Shown in pieces: positions 1-7,491 of a DNA stretch of 40,986 bases; positions within the stretch are counted from its first letter, which is position 1; the number at the start of each line of letters is the position of its first letter. Below the pieces are notes generated by a model. That model saw only the letters and a list, made by a program, of their open reading frames with translations, was not told the origin of the DNA and did no database searches. The DNA is from Eubacterium sp. GTDB taxonomy: Bacteria > Bacillota > Clostridia > Lachnospirales > Lachnospiraceae. The stretch lies in assembly GCA_021769425.1 (NCBI GenBank), contig JAETSX010000029.1, forward strand, positions 1 to 40,986, given 5' to 3'. A program made the translations under genes and the position numbers.

Positions 1-113
1 TATCTATGAGCGATAGTTGTTGAATAATTAACTTTGCAAAGAGCCGGATGCGGAAAAGCCGCACGTCCGGTTCTGAAGAGGGGCTTGCCCCGCAAGGGGC
101 AAGTCTACTCGAC
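1..113 (+). mobile_element. 3' end of a group II intron (domains V and VI)
   Basis: Positions 41-73 fold as a canonical domain V: an 8-bp lower stem containing the AGC triad (with its G.U pair), a two-base CG bulge on the 3' side, a 5-bp upper stem and a short A-rich loop. Positions 75-111 fold as domain VI: an 8-bp stem closed by GCAA, with a lower stem that leaves A107 bulged as the expected branch point. The likely 3' splice boundary is the AC at 112-113, six bases after that A. The rest of the intron, including any reverse transcriptase ORF, lies left of the window. The class cannot be assigned from this end. The intron lies about 40 bp upstream of the thrC promoter. Confidence 0.88.
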
Positions 114-154
114 CTTTTTATGCGTTATTGTATGAAGTTTGTATGGCATGGAGA

Positions 155-183
155 TTGACAGGAAAGAGGAAAACTTTTATAAT
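155..183 (+). promoter_or_regulatory. Consensus sigma-A promoter of thrC
   Basis: TTGACA at 155-160, a 17-bp spacer and TATAAT at 178-183, a perfect match to the housekeeping consensus. Transcription should start near 190, leaving an untranslated leader of about 180 nt before thrC. It lies just downstream of the group II intron, so the intron has not interrupted thrC expression. Confidence 0.85.
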
Positions 184-373
184 GAGGGGTGTCCCAAAGG
201 CAGGGATGCCCCTTAGTTGTATTACTCCGTGGAAGATTGAGCGGCAGCCGCAGAAATGTTTCTGAACGACAGGGATATTTGAACAGCGGCAGGAAAAGAT
301 TCCCTGGGCTTTAAGGATGGTTTCTTTCATAATTTTGCAGATACGAAGAATAACAGAAGGATGGAATAGAATT
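184..373 (+). promoter_or_regulatory. thrC leader with an 11-bp hairpin
   Basis: An 11-bp stem with two G.U pairs lies at 185-195 / 203-213, with a 7-nt loop, at the predicted start of the transcript. Further inverted matches (CAGGGA near 271 with TCCCTG near 300) suggest more folding. I see no T-box consensus, no run of threonine codons and no terminator U-tract, so control of thrC by this leader is only a possibility. Confidence 0.35.
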
Positions 374-1855
374 ATGCTGTATGTAAGTACAAGAAATGAC
401 AAAGAAAAAGTAACGGCTTCCCAGGCGATTCTAAAGGGCCTGGCGGAAGACGGAGGATTGTTTGTGCCGGAGGAAATTCCCGCCCTGGATGTATCCATGG
501 AGAAGCTGGCAGGCATGACTTATCAGGAGACGGCTTATGAAGTGATGAAGCTGTTTCTCACGGATTTTACGGAGGAGGAGTTAAAGCGGTGCATTGCAAA
601 CGCTTATGACCAGAAATTTGATACCGAAGAAATTGCTCCTTTGAAGAAGGAGAAAGATACATATTTTTTGGAATTATTTCACGGCGCGACCATAGCGTTT
701 AAGGATATGGCCCTTTCGATTCTGCCTCATCTGATGATTACTGCGGCAGGGAAGAACCAGGTGAAGAATGATATCGTGATCTTAACGGCCACTTCCGGAG
801 ACACCGGGAAAGCTGCCCTGGCAGGATTTGCCGGTGTAAAGGGCACGAAAATCATTGTCTTTTACCCTAAGGACGGCGTAAGCCCCATTCAGCAGAAGCA
901 GATGGTGACCCAGCAGGGGGAAAATACTTTTGTAGTGGGGATTTGCGGCAACTTTGACCAGGCGCAGACCGGCGTGAAGCAGATGTTTTCAGATAAAGAG
1001 CTGGGAAAGGCCATGGCAGAGGCAGGATATCAGTTTTCTTCCGCTAATTCCATCAATATCGGGCGTCTGGTTCCCCAGATTGTATATTATGTATACGCCT
1101 ATGCCAGGATGGTGCAGTCCGGAGAGATTCAAAGCGGAGAGCGTATCAATGTGACCGTTCCCACAGGGAATTTCGGCAATATTCTGGCGGCGTTTTATGC
1201 TAAGAATATGGGTCTTCCCATCGGAAAACTGATTTGCGCTTCCAATGAGAATAAGGTACTGTATGACTTTTTTGCCACAGGCGCCTATGACAGAAACCGT
1301 GAATTTGTGCTGACCTCTTCTCCCTCTATGGACATTCTGATTTCCAGCAATCTGGAACGGCTGATTTACCGTATTGCCGGAAATGATCCGGAGAAAAACC
1401 GGAGACTGATGAAATCTCTGCAGGAAGAGGGCAGATATGAGATTACAGAAGAGATGCGCAGCCAGCTTGCGGAATTTTATGGGAATTACGCAAGTGAGAG
1501 TGAAACATCATCCATGATTCGGGAGACTTACCGGGAATCGGGGTATATTCTGGATACCCATACGGCGGTTGCGGCTGCAGTGTATAAGAAGTACAGGGAA
1601 GAGACAAAGGATGAGACCAAGACGGTCATTGCCTCCACCGCCAGTCCCTACAAGTTTACCAGAAGCGTTATGACTGCCATTGATGAGAAATATGCCGGCA
1701 AGGAAGATTTTGAACTGGTGGACGAATTGGCGGCATTGTCCGGCGTGAAAGCGCCCAGGGCCATTGAAGAGATCCGCACTGCGCCGGTGCGCCATAAGAC
1801 GGTTTGTGAAGTAAGTGAGATGCAGGCTGTTGTGAAAGAGTTTTTACATATGTAA
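374..1855 (+). CDS. thrC: Threonine synthase
   Basis: This PLP enzyme converts O-phosphohomoserine to threonine, the last step of threonine biosynthesis. The 493-residue protein opens with the family signature MLYVSTR and has the PLP lysine at K110 in AFKDM. The TSGDTGKAAL stretch contributes substrate and cofactor contacts, and the length suits the long bacterial ThrC type. An upstream in-frame ATG at 317 is rejected because family homology begins at 374, which is preceded by an AAGGATGG-type ribosome site. The gene has its own consensus promoter and a strong terminator near 1966-2004, so it is probably monocistronic. No other threonine genes are adjacent. Confidence 0.95.
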   Translation: MLYVSTRNDKEKVTASQAILKGLAEDGGLFVPEEIPALDVSMEKLAGMTYQETAYEVMKLFLTDFTEEELKRCIANAYDQKFDTEEIAPLKKEKDTYFLELFHGATIAFKDMALSILPHLMITAAGKNQVKNDIVILTATSGDTGKAALAGFAGVKGTKIIVFYPKDGVSPIQQKQMVTQQGENTFVVGICGNFDQAQTGVKQMFSDKELGKAMAEAGYQFSSANSINIGRLVPQIVYYVYAYARMVQSGEIQSGERINVTVPTGNFGNILAAFYAKNMGLPIGKLICASNENKVLYDFFATGAYDRNREFVLTSSPSMDILISSNLERLIYRIAGNDPEKNRRLMKSLQEEGRYEITEEMRSQLAEFYGNYASESETSSMIRETYRESGYILDTHTAVAAAVYKKYREETKDETKTVIASTASPYKFTRSVMTAIDEKYAGKEDFELVDELAALSGVKAPRAIEEIRTAPVRHKTVCEVSEMQAVVKEFLHM

Positions 1856-1876
1856 TTTACAGCAACAAGGTATTTC

Positions 1877-1954
1877 CTATGAAAGCCAAGGGCTTTCATA
1901 GGAAGGATGGCCATGCGGCCCGCCAAACGGCAAGCAGAGCATGATGGAAGTTTA
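1877..1954 (-). repeat. 78-bp multi-hairpin intergenic repeat, copy A
   Basis: On the minus strand this matches the 78-bp units at 20825-20980: a GCCG/GGC hairpin, a GGCC-GCAT-GGCC hairpin and a terminal long stem. Here the terminal stem is about 14 bp (TTCCTATGAAAGCC with its complement at 1886-1902). Both sides of this stem differ from the other copies yet remain paired. It lies between the thrC stop and its terminator. Confidence 0.8.
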
Positions 1955-1965
1955 TTATGAAATGA

Positions 1966-2004
1966 AAGAAGCAGGTTCCTGAAAGTTGGAACCTGCTTCT
2001 TTTC
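1966..2004 (+). terminator. Rho-independent terminator of thrC (possibly bidirectional)
   Basis: GAAGCAGGTTCC at 1968-1979 pairs perfectly over 12 bp with 1988-1999 across an 8-nt loop, followed by TTTT. The minus strand also reads into a T-rich stretch, so it could also end transcription of the convergent gene at 2061-2951. Confidence 0.85.
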
Positions 2005-2060
2005 CCACTCTTGAAAAAGCTGAAATCGTATACAGCACGGACTGCCATACTGCAGTTTCT

Positions 2061-2951
2061 TTAAGAAGATGTAACTGAAAAAATAAAGTTCACCGTTCCA
2101 AAAGAATAGATCACAGGCAGCAGATAGCAGGGGGCTTCTGTTGCCAATACGGTATTTTCATAGCATACAGGCGGCTGCAGATGCAATTCCAATGTGAAGT
2201 CATTGGACATATTTACAGAGTACAGACCGTTATGCAGGTTTAGAAAATCCTCCATGGAGGCGCTGACATATTCGTCAAATTCTTCAAATTCATCGTCTAC
2301 ATATCTGCCTGCAAAGGCAATTGCAGTCTCAGAATCCATATCCAGTGCGGACAGGAAAGAAAAAGTGCCGTCAACTATCTGGGATACACAGTAATTTGTA
2401 GGAACTTCCGGTAAAGTCATAATGTTTAAAGGCGTAAAATCTTCTCCGATAAAACGTACCAGATTGTTAAAAAGGAGCGTAATGTAGGCAATTATATTCT
2501 GCGTATCCTGCAGATCATCCGGAAGATACAAATCGGCCAGCAATTTATCCACCATGGATTTCTGCTCTTCCATCATATCCAGTTCATAAATCTCATATTG
2601 AGACTTATATTCCGTAATTAAATTCTCCAATTCAATATGCGTTATTATTTTCTGATCCACCAGAATCTGCCCAAGCAGCATATAGTTGGGAAGCTGTAAG
2701 GTCAGAAGTTTGTCCACCTGCTCAGTGGTGAGATAGCCAAGTTCCACCGCAAGCTCGCCGAACCGTTTGTCATAGTGGGTCTGGGTAATGTAAACATCTG
2801 CAACTTCACTTGCTGACATATACCCGGAATGGATTGCCAGAGTACCGAATTTTTTGTGGGCAGAAGATTGAATCTTCAAAGCCTCAATCAGCTGTTCAGG
2901 GGTAATCACCCCTTTATTAAGCAAAAAATTACCGAAAAACTGCGTATGCAT
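2061..2951 (-). CDS. MshEN-like / CheX-like two-domain protein
   Basis: 296 residues, no signal peptide or membrane segment. Residues 1-120 hold about four copies of an FG-x-LL-x-x-G-x-(I/L)-T-x-x-Q-L pattern like the MshEN (GspE N-terminal) fold, which in some proteins binds c-di-GMP; the usual RLG arginine is mostly absent. Residues about 145-296 look like the CheX/CheC class, with the helix motif E-DFLNLHNG giving the E..N pair that removes phosphate from CheY. The start at 2951 has a GGGAGA ribosome site inside the end of the upstream gene, whose stop is 5 bp away, so the two are translationally linked. Inferred role: phosphatase or scaffold for the partner regulator, perhaps gated by c-di-GMP. 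The fold assignment is by eye. Confidence 0.7.
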   Translation of the reverse strand: MHTQFFGNFLLNKGVITPEQLIEALKIQSSAHKKFGTLAIHSGYMSASEVADVYITQTHYDKRFGELAVELGYLTTEQVDKLLTLQLPNYMLLGQILVDQKIITHIELENLITEYKSQYEIYELDMMEEQKSMVDKLLADLYLPDDLQDTQNIIAYITLLFNNLVRFIGEDFTPLNIMTLPEVPTNYCVSQIVDGTFSFLSALDMDSETAIAFAGRYVDDEFEEFDEYVSASMEDFLNLHNGLYSVNMSNDFTLELHLQPPVCYENTVLATEAPCYLLPVIYSFGTVNFIFSVTSS

Positions 2952-2956
2952 AAATC

Positions 2957-3328
2957 TTATCTCCCTTCAAAACGCCCTTTTAAAATTTCTGCAATAGCAG
3001 AAGAAGAGAAAGGCTTCTGTACAAAATCGCGTGCTCCTTCTAAAATCGCATTTTTCAATTGCGTCTGTGTGCCGACAGAAGATACGACAACGATATAGGC
3101 TTTCGGGTCAAAGCTGCGGATGTCGCGGATTGCCTCTACGCCGTCTTTGACTGGCATAACTATGTCCAGAAATGAAAGATCCGGCTGATGCTCTTTATAG
3201 AGTTCAAAAGCCTCCTGTCCGTTAGACGCTTCTACGAAATTGTCATAGCCACATTTTTTGATGATGTCCTTTAACTGTTTCCGTGCCAGAACAGAATCAT
3301 CGCAGATTAATATTTTTACATTTTCCAT
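2957..3328 (-). CDS. CheY-like single-domain response regulator
   Basis: 123 residues forming a stand-alone receiver domain. Acidic pocket D10/D11, phosphoacceptor D55 in FLDIVMP, S83/S84 at the switch position and K105 in QKPF are all present, so it should be phosphorylated. There is no output domain, so it acts by protein contact, as CheY does. It is first in a two-gene minus-strand operon with a CheX-like protein, its probable phosphatase. The start has an AAGGAGCG ribosome site and its own promoter. No kinase, receptor or flagellar gene is nearby, so the signal source is not visible. It could serve chemotaxis or another CheY-type switch. Confidence 0.9.
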   Translation of the reverse strand: MENVKILICDDSVLARKQLKDIIKKCGYDNFVEASNGQEAFELYKEHQPDLSFLDIVMPVKDGVEAIRDIRSFDPKAYIVVVSSVGTQTQLKNAILEGARDFVQKPFSSSAIAEILKGRFEGR

Positions 3329-3364
3329 TCGAATCGCTCCTTGCTGATTGATTTAGATATTCTA

Positions 3365-3393
3365 ATTTTACACTATGTGGTTGGAAGTTTCAA
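3365..3393 (-). promoter_or_regulatory. Promoter of the CheY/CheX-like pair
   Basis: Minus strand: TTGAAA (3393-3388), a 17-bp spacer and TAAAAT (3370-3365), 37 bp upstream of the ATG at 3328. It lies back to back with the promoter at 3418-3446. Confidence 0.7.
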
Positions 3394-3417
3394 TCTTTTC
3401 TTTTATATAAATACCAT

Positions 3418-3446
3418 TTGCAATACTTTTCGACAACGTATATAAT
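3418..3446 (+). promoter_or_regulatory. Promoter of the small membrane protein gene
   Basis: TTGCAA at 3418-3423, a 17-bp spacer and TATAAT at 3441-3446, giving a leader of about 35 nt before the ATG at 3489. It diverges from the CheY-like operon promoter 25 bp to the left. Confidence 0.75.
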
Positions 3447-3488
3447 AATTTTTACATACAAAATCAGTAAAAAGAAAGGAAATGCCCA

Positions 3489-3815
3489 ATGTTGATATTA
3501 TTTGATGCAGTTGTCTTTGCTTATGGAATCTATACCATCTATTCCTCTGTCAGAATGAAAAGAACCGGACAGCTAAACAGCTGGTTTACCGGAACGGCGC
3601 ATACGCCTGTCCGGGACGCCAGAGGATATATTGATTATATTTATGGTAGAACCATTGTGATGGGGGCAATGGCAGTTTTATACGGGGCAGTGGCATTTGT
3701 CAATGATTATGTAACTCCTCTGGCCGAAATTATGAGGGCTTTGGTATTGCTGTTTCTGACCGTGTGCGTCTGGTTTTACGTAACCGTAAACCGGGCGAAA
3801 CAGAAGTTCTGGTAA
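3489..3815 (+). CDS. Small three-helix membrane protein, function unknown
   Basis: 108 residues with hydrophobic segments at about 2-20, 55-71 and 81-100, and a polar loop rich in arginine and glycine between the first two. Size and topology resemble small Clostridia membrane proteins of the DUF3784 kind, but I cannot confirm membership. It has a GAAAGGAAA ribosome site and its own promoter. Its TAA ends at 3815 and the stop of the convergent citrate synthase gene begins at 3816, with no space for a terminator. Confidence 0.75.
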   Translation: MLILFDAVVFAYGIYTIYSSVRMKRTGQLNSWFTGTAHTPVRDARGYIDYIYGRTIVMGAMAVLYGAVAFVNDYVTPLAEIMRALVLLFLTVCVWFYVTVNRAKQKFW

Positions 3816-5192
3816 TCATCTCTGATCCATAGGGATATATTCTTTATGCGCCTGGACATTCTTGTAAGCAGGGCGCATGATCTTGCCGTTATAGCTCAAT
3901 TCCTCCAGTCGGTGGGCGCTCCAGCCGGAAATTCTTGCGATGGCAAAAATAGGAGTGTAAAGCTCTATGGGAAGATTCAGCATACTATAAGCAAATCCGG
4001 AGAAAAAGTCTACGTTGGGGCTTACGCCTTTGTAGATCTTACGCTCTTTTGCAATAATCTGCGGTGCAAGCCGTTCTACGGTGGAATAAAGCGCGAATTC
4101 TTCCTCCCGTCCTTTTTCCCTGGAGAGGCGTTCCACAAAAGAGCGGAACAGCTCTGCCCTTGGATCGGAGAGGGAATATACTGCGTGGCCCATTCCATAG
4201 ATAAGGCCGGCCTTATCAAAAGCTTCTTTATGAAGAAGGGCAGTCAGGTAAGCGCTGATTTCCTCTTCGTCTTTCCAGTCATGGAGCCGCTGCTTCATAT
4301 CTTCGAACATTTTTACCACTTTGATGTTGGCGCCGCCGTGTTTCGGACCTTTCAGGGAGCCTAGAGAAGCGGCAATGGCAGAGTAGGTATCCGTTCCGGA
4401 GGAGGATACCAGATGAGTGGTAAAAGTGGAGTTATTTCCGCCGCCGTGCTCCATATGCAGAATTAATGAAATATCCAGAAGCTTTGCTTCAAGCGGCGTG
4501 TAACGGCTGTCCGGGCGCAGAATATGTAAAATGGTCTCTGCCGTGGACAGTTCTTCTCCGGGCGTATGAATGAAAAGGCTGGCGCCGTCGTGATAATGGC
4601 GGTATGCCTGATATCCGTAAACGGAAAGAAGCGGAAACAGGCTGATTAAAGTCAGGCACTGGCGCAGCACATTGGGGATGGAAATGTCGTCTGCACGGTT
4701 GTCGTAAGAATATAAGGTAAGGACGCTTCGCGCCAGTGTGTTCATCATATCCTGGCTTGGGGCTTTCATAATGAAATCCCTTACAAAGCTTGTGGGCAAT
4801 GAGCGGTATTTTGCGAGCTGTCCCCGGAAAAAGTTCAGTTCTTCCTGGTTCGGAAGCTTTCCGAAGAGAAGCAGATAGGTGCTTTCTTCAAAGCCGAAAT
4901 GAGAACTGTCGGAGAGTCCGTTGATGATATCCTTGACATTATAACCCCGGTAGTACAGCTCTCCGGGTGCGGGAACCAATTCTCCGTTTACCATTTTGGT
5001 GGAGCAGACATCGGAAATTTCCGTCAGCCCTACCAGAACGCCCTTTCCATTCAAATCTCTTAATCCTCTTTTGACATCGTATTCTTCGAACAGATCCGGA
5101 TTAATGGTAGCAGCCTGCTGATTCAATTCAGCCAGCCGGGTGATTTCAGGTGTGATTTCGCAATAGTAGTTTGTATTCATGTTTGTGTTCAT
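3816..5192 (-). CDS. gltA: Citrate synthase
   Basis: Condenses oxaloacetate with acetyl-CoA to citrate; in anaerobic Clostridia this usually feeds glutamate synthesis through a partial TCA arm. 458 residues. The catalytic set is visible: H285 in KHGGAN, H336 in GMGHAVY and D395 in NVDFFSG, with H249 in MEHGGGN. The frame is open to 5291, but the extra 33 residues are encoded by a repeat element and have no family likeness. The start at 5192 has AAAGGGGGAA just upstream and begins with a duplicated MNTN. The gene lies opposite pckA across 480 bp. I see no clear promoter for it, as the repeat pair occupies the upstream region. Confidence 0.95.
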   Translation of the reverse strand: MNTNMNTNYYCEITPEITRLAELNQQAATINPDLFEEYDVKRGLRDLNGKGVLVGLTEISDVCSTKMVNGELVPAPGELYYRGYNVKDIINGLSDSSHFGFEESTYLLLFGKLPNQEELNFFRGQLAKYRSLPTSFVRDFIMKAPSQDMMNTLARSVLTLYSYDNRADDISIPNVLRQCLTLISLFPLLSVYGYQAYRHYHDGASLFIHTPGEELSTAETILHILRPDSRYTPLEAKLLDISLILHMEHGGGNNSTFTTHLVSSSGTDTYSAIAASLGSLKGPKHGGANIKVVKMFEDMKQRLHDWKDEEEISAYLTALLHKEAFDKAGLIYGMGHAVYSLSDPRAELFRSFVERLSREKGREEEFALYSTVERLAPQIIAKERKIYKGVSPNVDFFSGFAYSMLNLPIELYTPIFAIARISGWSAHRLEELSYNGKIMRPAYKNVQAHKEYIPMDQR

Positions 5193-5222
5193 AAATTCCC
5201 CCTTTGAATCTGTCTTTTCTGG

Positions 5223-5293
5223 TAACCTGCCATCTTGCGCAGTCCGCCATCTGACGGGCCGCATGGCTATCCATGCTATAGAGGATTTCATAG
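5223..5293 (+). repeat. Multi-hairpin intergenic repeat, copy B1 (diverged)
   Basis: A 71-bp unit aligned with the 78-bp consensus from its TAACC start to the TTTCATAG end. The ACGGGCCGCATGG core is kept, but the terminal hairpin is shortened by several bases. It is in direct tandem with copy B2. Confidence 0.7.
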
Positions 5294-5370
5294 TAAACCC
5301 CCATCATGCTTAGCCTGTCGTGCGACGGGCCGCATGGCCATTCATAATATGAAAGCATCAACTTTCATAG
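5294..5370 (+). repeat. Multi-hairpin intergenic repeat, copy B2
   Basis: A 77-bp unit directly after B1. Its first hairpin is GTCG/CGAC where copies at 20825-20980 have GCCG/CGGC, a compensated base-pair change. Its terminal stem is TATGAAAG/CTTTCATA over 8 bp. It lies upstream of both gltA and pckA. Confidence 0.8.
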
Positions 5371-5603
5371 TAACAAAACCCACAGTATTCAATTATCATA
5401 CCATACTTTTTGTTTTTGATACAAGGAAAATATCTTGTTTTTACGAAAAATTCATTTTTTATTTAAAAAATTTATATAATTTTTGAGGATTTTTTCATAG
5501 ATTTTTCCTGTAAAATAGTTTAGAATAATAAAGAATAGCAGAAGCCCCAAACGCTTAATTGATATAAAATGTCAATTTTTTACACGTGAAGGACAAAAAA
5601 AGA
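5371..5603. other. AT-rich gltA-pckA intergenic stretch
   Basis: About 230 bp, strongly A/T rich, with no ORF that looks coding. A weak AATTGA/TCAATT stem followed by TTTT occurs near 5557-5582. No operator can be supported by eye, although control of pckA by carbon source could act here. Confidence 0.4.
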
Positions 5604-5632
5604 TTGACAAAGAAATAACAAAAGGCTATGCT
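5604..5632 (+). promoter_or_regulatory. Promoter of pckA
   Basis: TTGACA at 5604-5609, a 17-bp spacer and TATGCT at 5627-5632, about 40 bp before the pckA ATG. Confidence 0.7.
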
Positions 5633-5674
5633 ATATAGTAGAGAACTTTAAAATTTTAAGGAGGAAGATAAACA

Positions 5675-7354
5675 ATGGCAACAAAGGCATATTATCCAAG
5701 AACAGAGATTGGGCCGAACAAAGTTGGTTTTGCAAAGACCCGCTCTATAATTGAAGCTGCATTCTACGGCAACAATGTAGTGAAGGTGAACACCCTGAAG
5801 GAAGCTTATGAGCTTGCTAAGAATTCTCCTGGAACTGTTGTAACAGACATGCCTGTATACAGGGGAGAGGAATTTGGCCTGGAGCCGGACGCTAAGGTAT
5901 TGCTGTTTAATGACGGTTCCATTACAGGACGTTATGCTCCCGCAAGAAGAATTACCGGAAAACCTGGCGTAAATACCACAGAGCTGGATAAGATTCTGAT
6001 GGATGCAGTTTATGATACCAGATGGAAGACCATGTACCATGCAGAAGTATTTATCGGCCTTGATCCGGAATTTATGGTGAAAGCGCATCTGTTAATTCCG
6101 GAAGGAGAAGAAAACCTCCTTTATTCCTGGATGCTGAACTTCCAGTATATGTCTGACAATTATGTGAAGATGTATAAATCATCCAAAATGTATGAGAATG
6201 AGCCGGATATTTATATCTTCTCCGATCCTCAGTGGGTAGGAACGGATAAGACGGATATCTCAGATCCTAACTGCCTGTGCTATTTCAACACAGACACCAA
6301 CTGCGCAGGAATTCTCGGTATGAGATATTTCGGAGAGCACAAGAAGGGAACTCTGACATTGGCATGGGCTTTGGCCAACAGAAACGGCTATGCTTCCTGC
6401 CACGGCGGACAGAAAGAGTATACCTTAGAAGACGGTTCCAAATATGTTGCTGCTGTATTCGGATTGTCCGGATCCGGTAAGTCCACACTTACCCATGCAA
6501 AGCACAACAACAAATATCCGTCTATCAAAGTGCTTCACGACGATGCATTTATTATCAATGCAGAAACATGCTCTTCTGTAGCATTAGAGCCTACTTATTT
6601 CGATAAAACAGCAGATTATCCTACCGGATGCGAAGACAACAAATTCCTGCTGACTGCTCAGAACTGTTCTGCAACATTAGATGAAGACGGAAAAGTAGTT
6701 CTGGTAACAGAAGATGTGCGTAACGGAAACGGACGTGCAATTAAGTCCAAATTATGGTCACCCAACCGTGTGGACAAGATTGAAGCTCCGGTAAACGCTA
6801 TTTTCTGGATCATGAAAGATCCTACCATTCCGCCCGTAGTAAAATTAAAAGGAGCTTCCCTTGCTTCTGTTATGGGTGCAACTCTGGCAACAAAGCGTTC
6901 TACCGCAGAGAGACTTGCAGCAGGCGTAGACCCCAATGCACTGGTAGTGGAGCCTTATGCAAATCCATTCAGAACCTATCCGCTGGTGAATGACTATGAG
7001 AAGTTCAAATCATTGGTGGAAACTAAGAATGTAGATTGCTACATCATCAATACCGGTGAATTTATGGGCAAGAAAGTTCAGCCCAAGGATACCCTTGGTG
7101 TACTGGAAGCTATCGTTGAGAAGAAAGCAGATTTCAAACCATGGGGACCATTCTCCGATATTGAAATCTTTGAGTGGGAAGGATTTGTTCCGGATCTGTC
7201 TGACAAAGAGTATGTGGAACAGTTGAAAGCGCGCATGCAGGACAGACTGAATTATGTAACTAATCTGGACGAGGCAGAAGGCGGATTTAACAAGCTGCCG
7301 GAAGACGCTGCCGCAGCTATTAAGAAAGTTGTGGATGAAGCAAATACATTATAA
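5675..7354 (+). CDS. pckA: Phosphoenolpyruvate carboxykinase (ATP)
   Basis: Interconverts oxaloacetate + ATP with PEP + CO2 + ADP, in gluconeogenesis or, in fermentative gut anaerobes, often in the CO2-fixing direction. 559 residues, typical or slightly long for the ATP-dependent family. The kinase P-loop GLSGSGKST is at 263-271, followed by the metal-binding VLHDDAF segment and the TEDVRNGNGRA region. The start at 5675 follows AAGGAGGAAG, and a sigma-A promoter lies upstream. It stands opposite citrate synthase, so the two oxaloacetate-using enzymes are neighbours. A long perfect hairpin follows the stop. Confidence 0.97.
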   Translation: MATKAYYPRTEIGPNKVGFAKTRSIIEAAFYGNNVVKVNTLKEAYELAKNSPGTVVTDMPVYRGEEFGLEPDAKVLLFNDGSITGRYAPARRITGKPGVNTTELDKILMDAVYDTRWKTMYHAEVFIGLDPEFMVKAHLLIPEGEENLLYSWMLNFQYMSDNYVKMYKSSKMYENEPDIYIFSDPQWVGTDKTDISDPNCLCYFNTDTNCAGILGMRYFGEHKKGTLTLAWALANRNGYASCHGGQKEYTLEDGSKYVAAVFGLSGSGKSTLTHAKHNNKYPSIKVLHDDAFIINAETCSSVALEPTYFDKTADYPTGCEDNKFLLTAQNCSATLDEDGKVVLVTEDVRNGNGRAIKSKLWSPNRVDKIEAPVNAIFWIMKDPTIPPVVKLKGASLASVMGATLATKRSTAERLAAGVDPNALVVEPYANPFRTYPLVNDYEKFKSLVETKNVDCYIINTGEFMGKKVQPKDTLGVLEAIVEKKADFKPWGPFSDIEIFEWEGFVPDLSDKEYVEQLKARMQDRLNYVTNLDEAEGGFNKLPEDAAAAIKKVVDEANTL

Positions 7355-7371
7355 TTAGAAGGTTTTTGTGG

Positions 7372-7405
7372 CTCCCACAGGATACAGATCTGTATCCTGT
7401 GGGAG
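7372..7405 (+). terminator. Perfect 16-bp hairpin after pckA, without a U-tract
   Basis: CTCCCACAGGATACAG at 7372-7387 is followed, after two bases, by its exact reverse complement at 7390-7405. The following sequence is AATGTGTATT rather than a U-run. It may still end or stabilise the pckA transcript as a 3' barrier to exonucleases; classical termination is uncertain. Confidence 0.6.
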
Positions 7406-7491
7406 AATGTGTATTAGATGAAATGTATTGAAATTGTAAAGAAATTCTTTACAGAATATATCACGAGTGATTAAATAGTTGGAGAATGAGC

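Noticed and set aside
184-373. T-box or threonine attenuation leader before thrC
   Set aside because: No T-box AGGGTGG-type motif, no threonine-rich leader peptide and no U-tailed terminator were found.
118-516. 132-codon minus-strand ORF over the thrC start
   Set aside because: It lies antisense to the thrC promoter and N-terminus and shows no domain.
5193-5291. 33-codon N-terminal extension of citrate synthase
   Set aside because: It is encoded by the repeat copy B1 region, has no likeness to the family, and the internal ATG at 5192 has the ribosome site.
7448-7476. Promoter TTTACA-N17-TTAAAT for the L,D-transpeptidase gene
   Set aside because: The -10 box ends only 15 bp before the start codon, which would leave the ribosome site at or before the transcript start.
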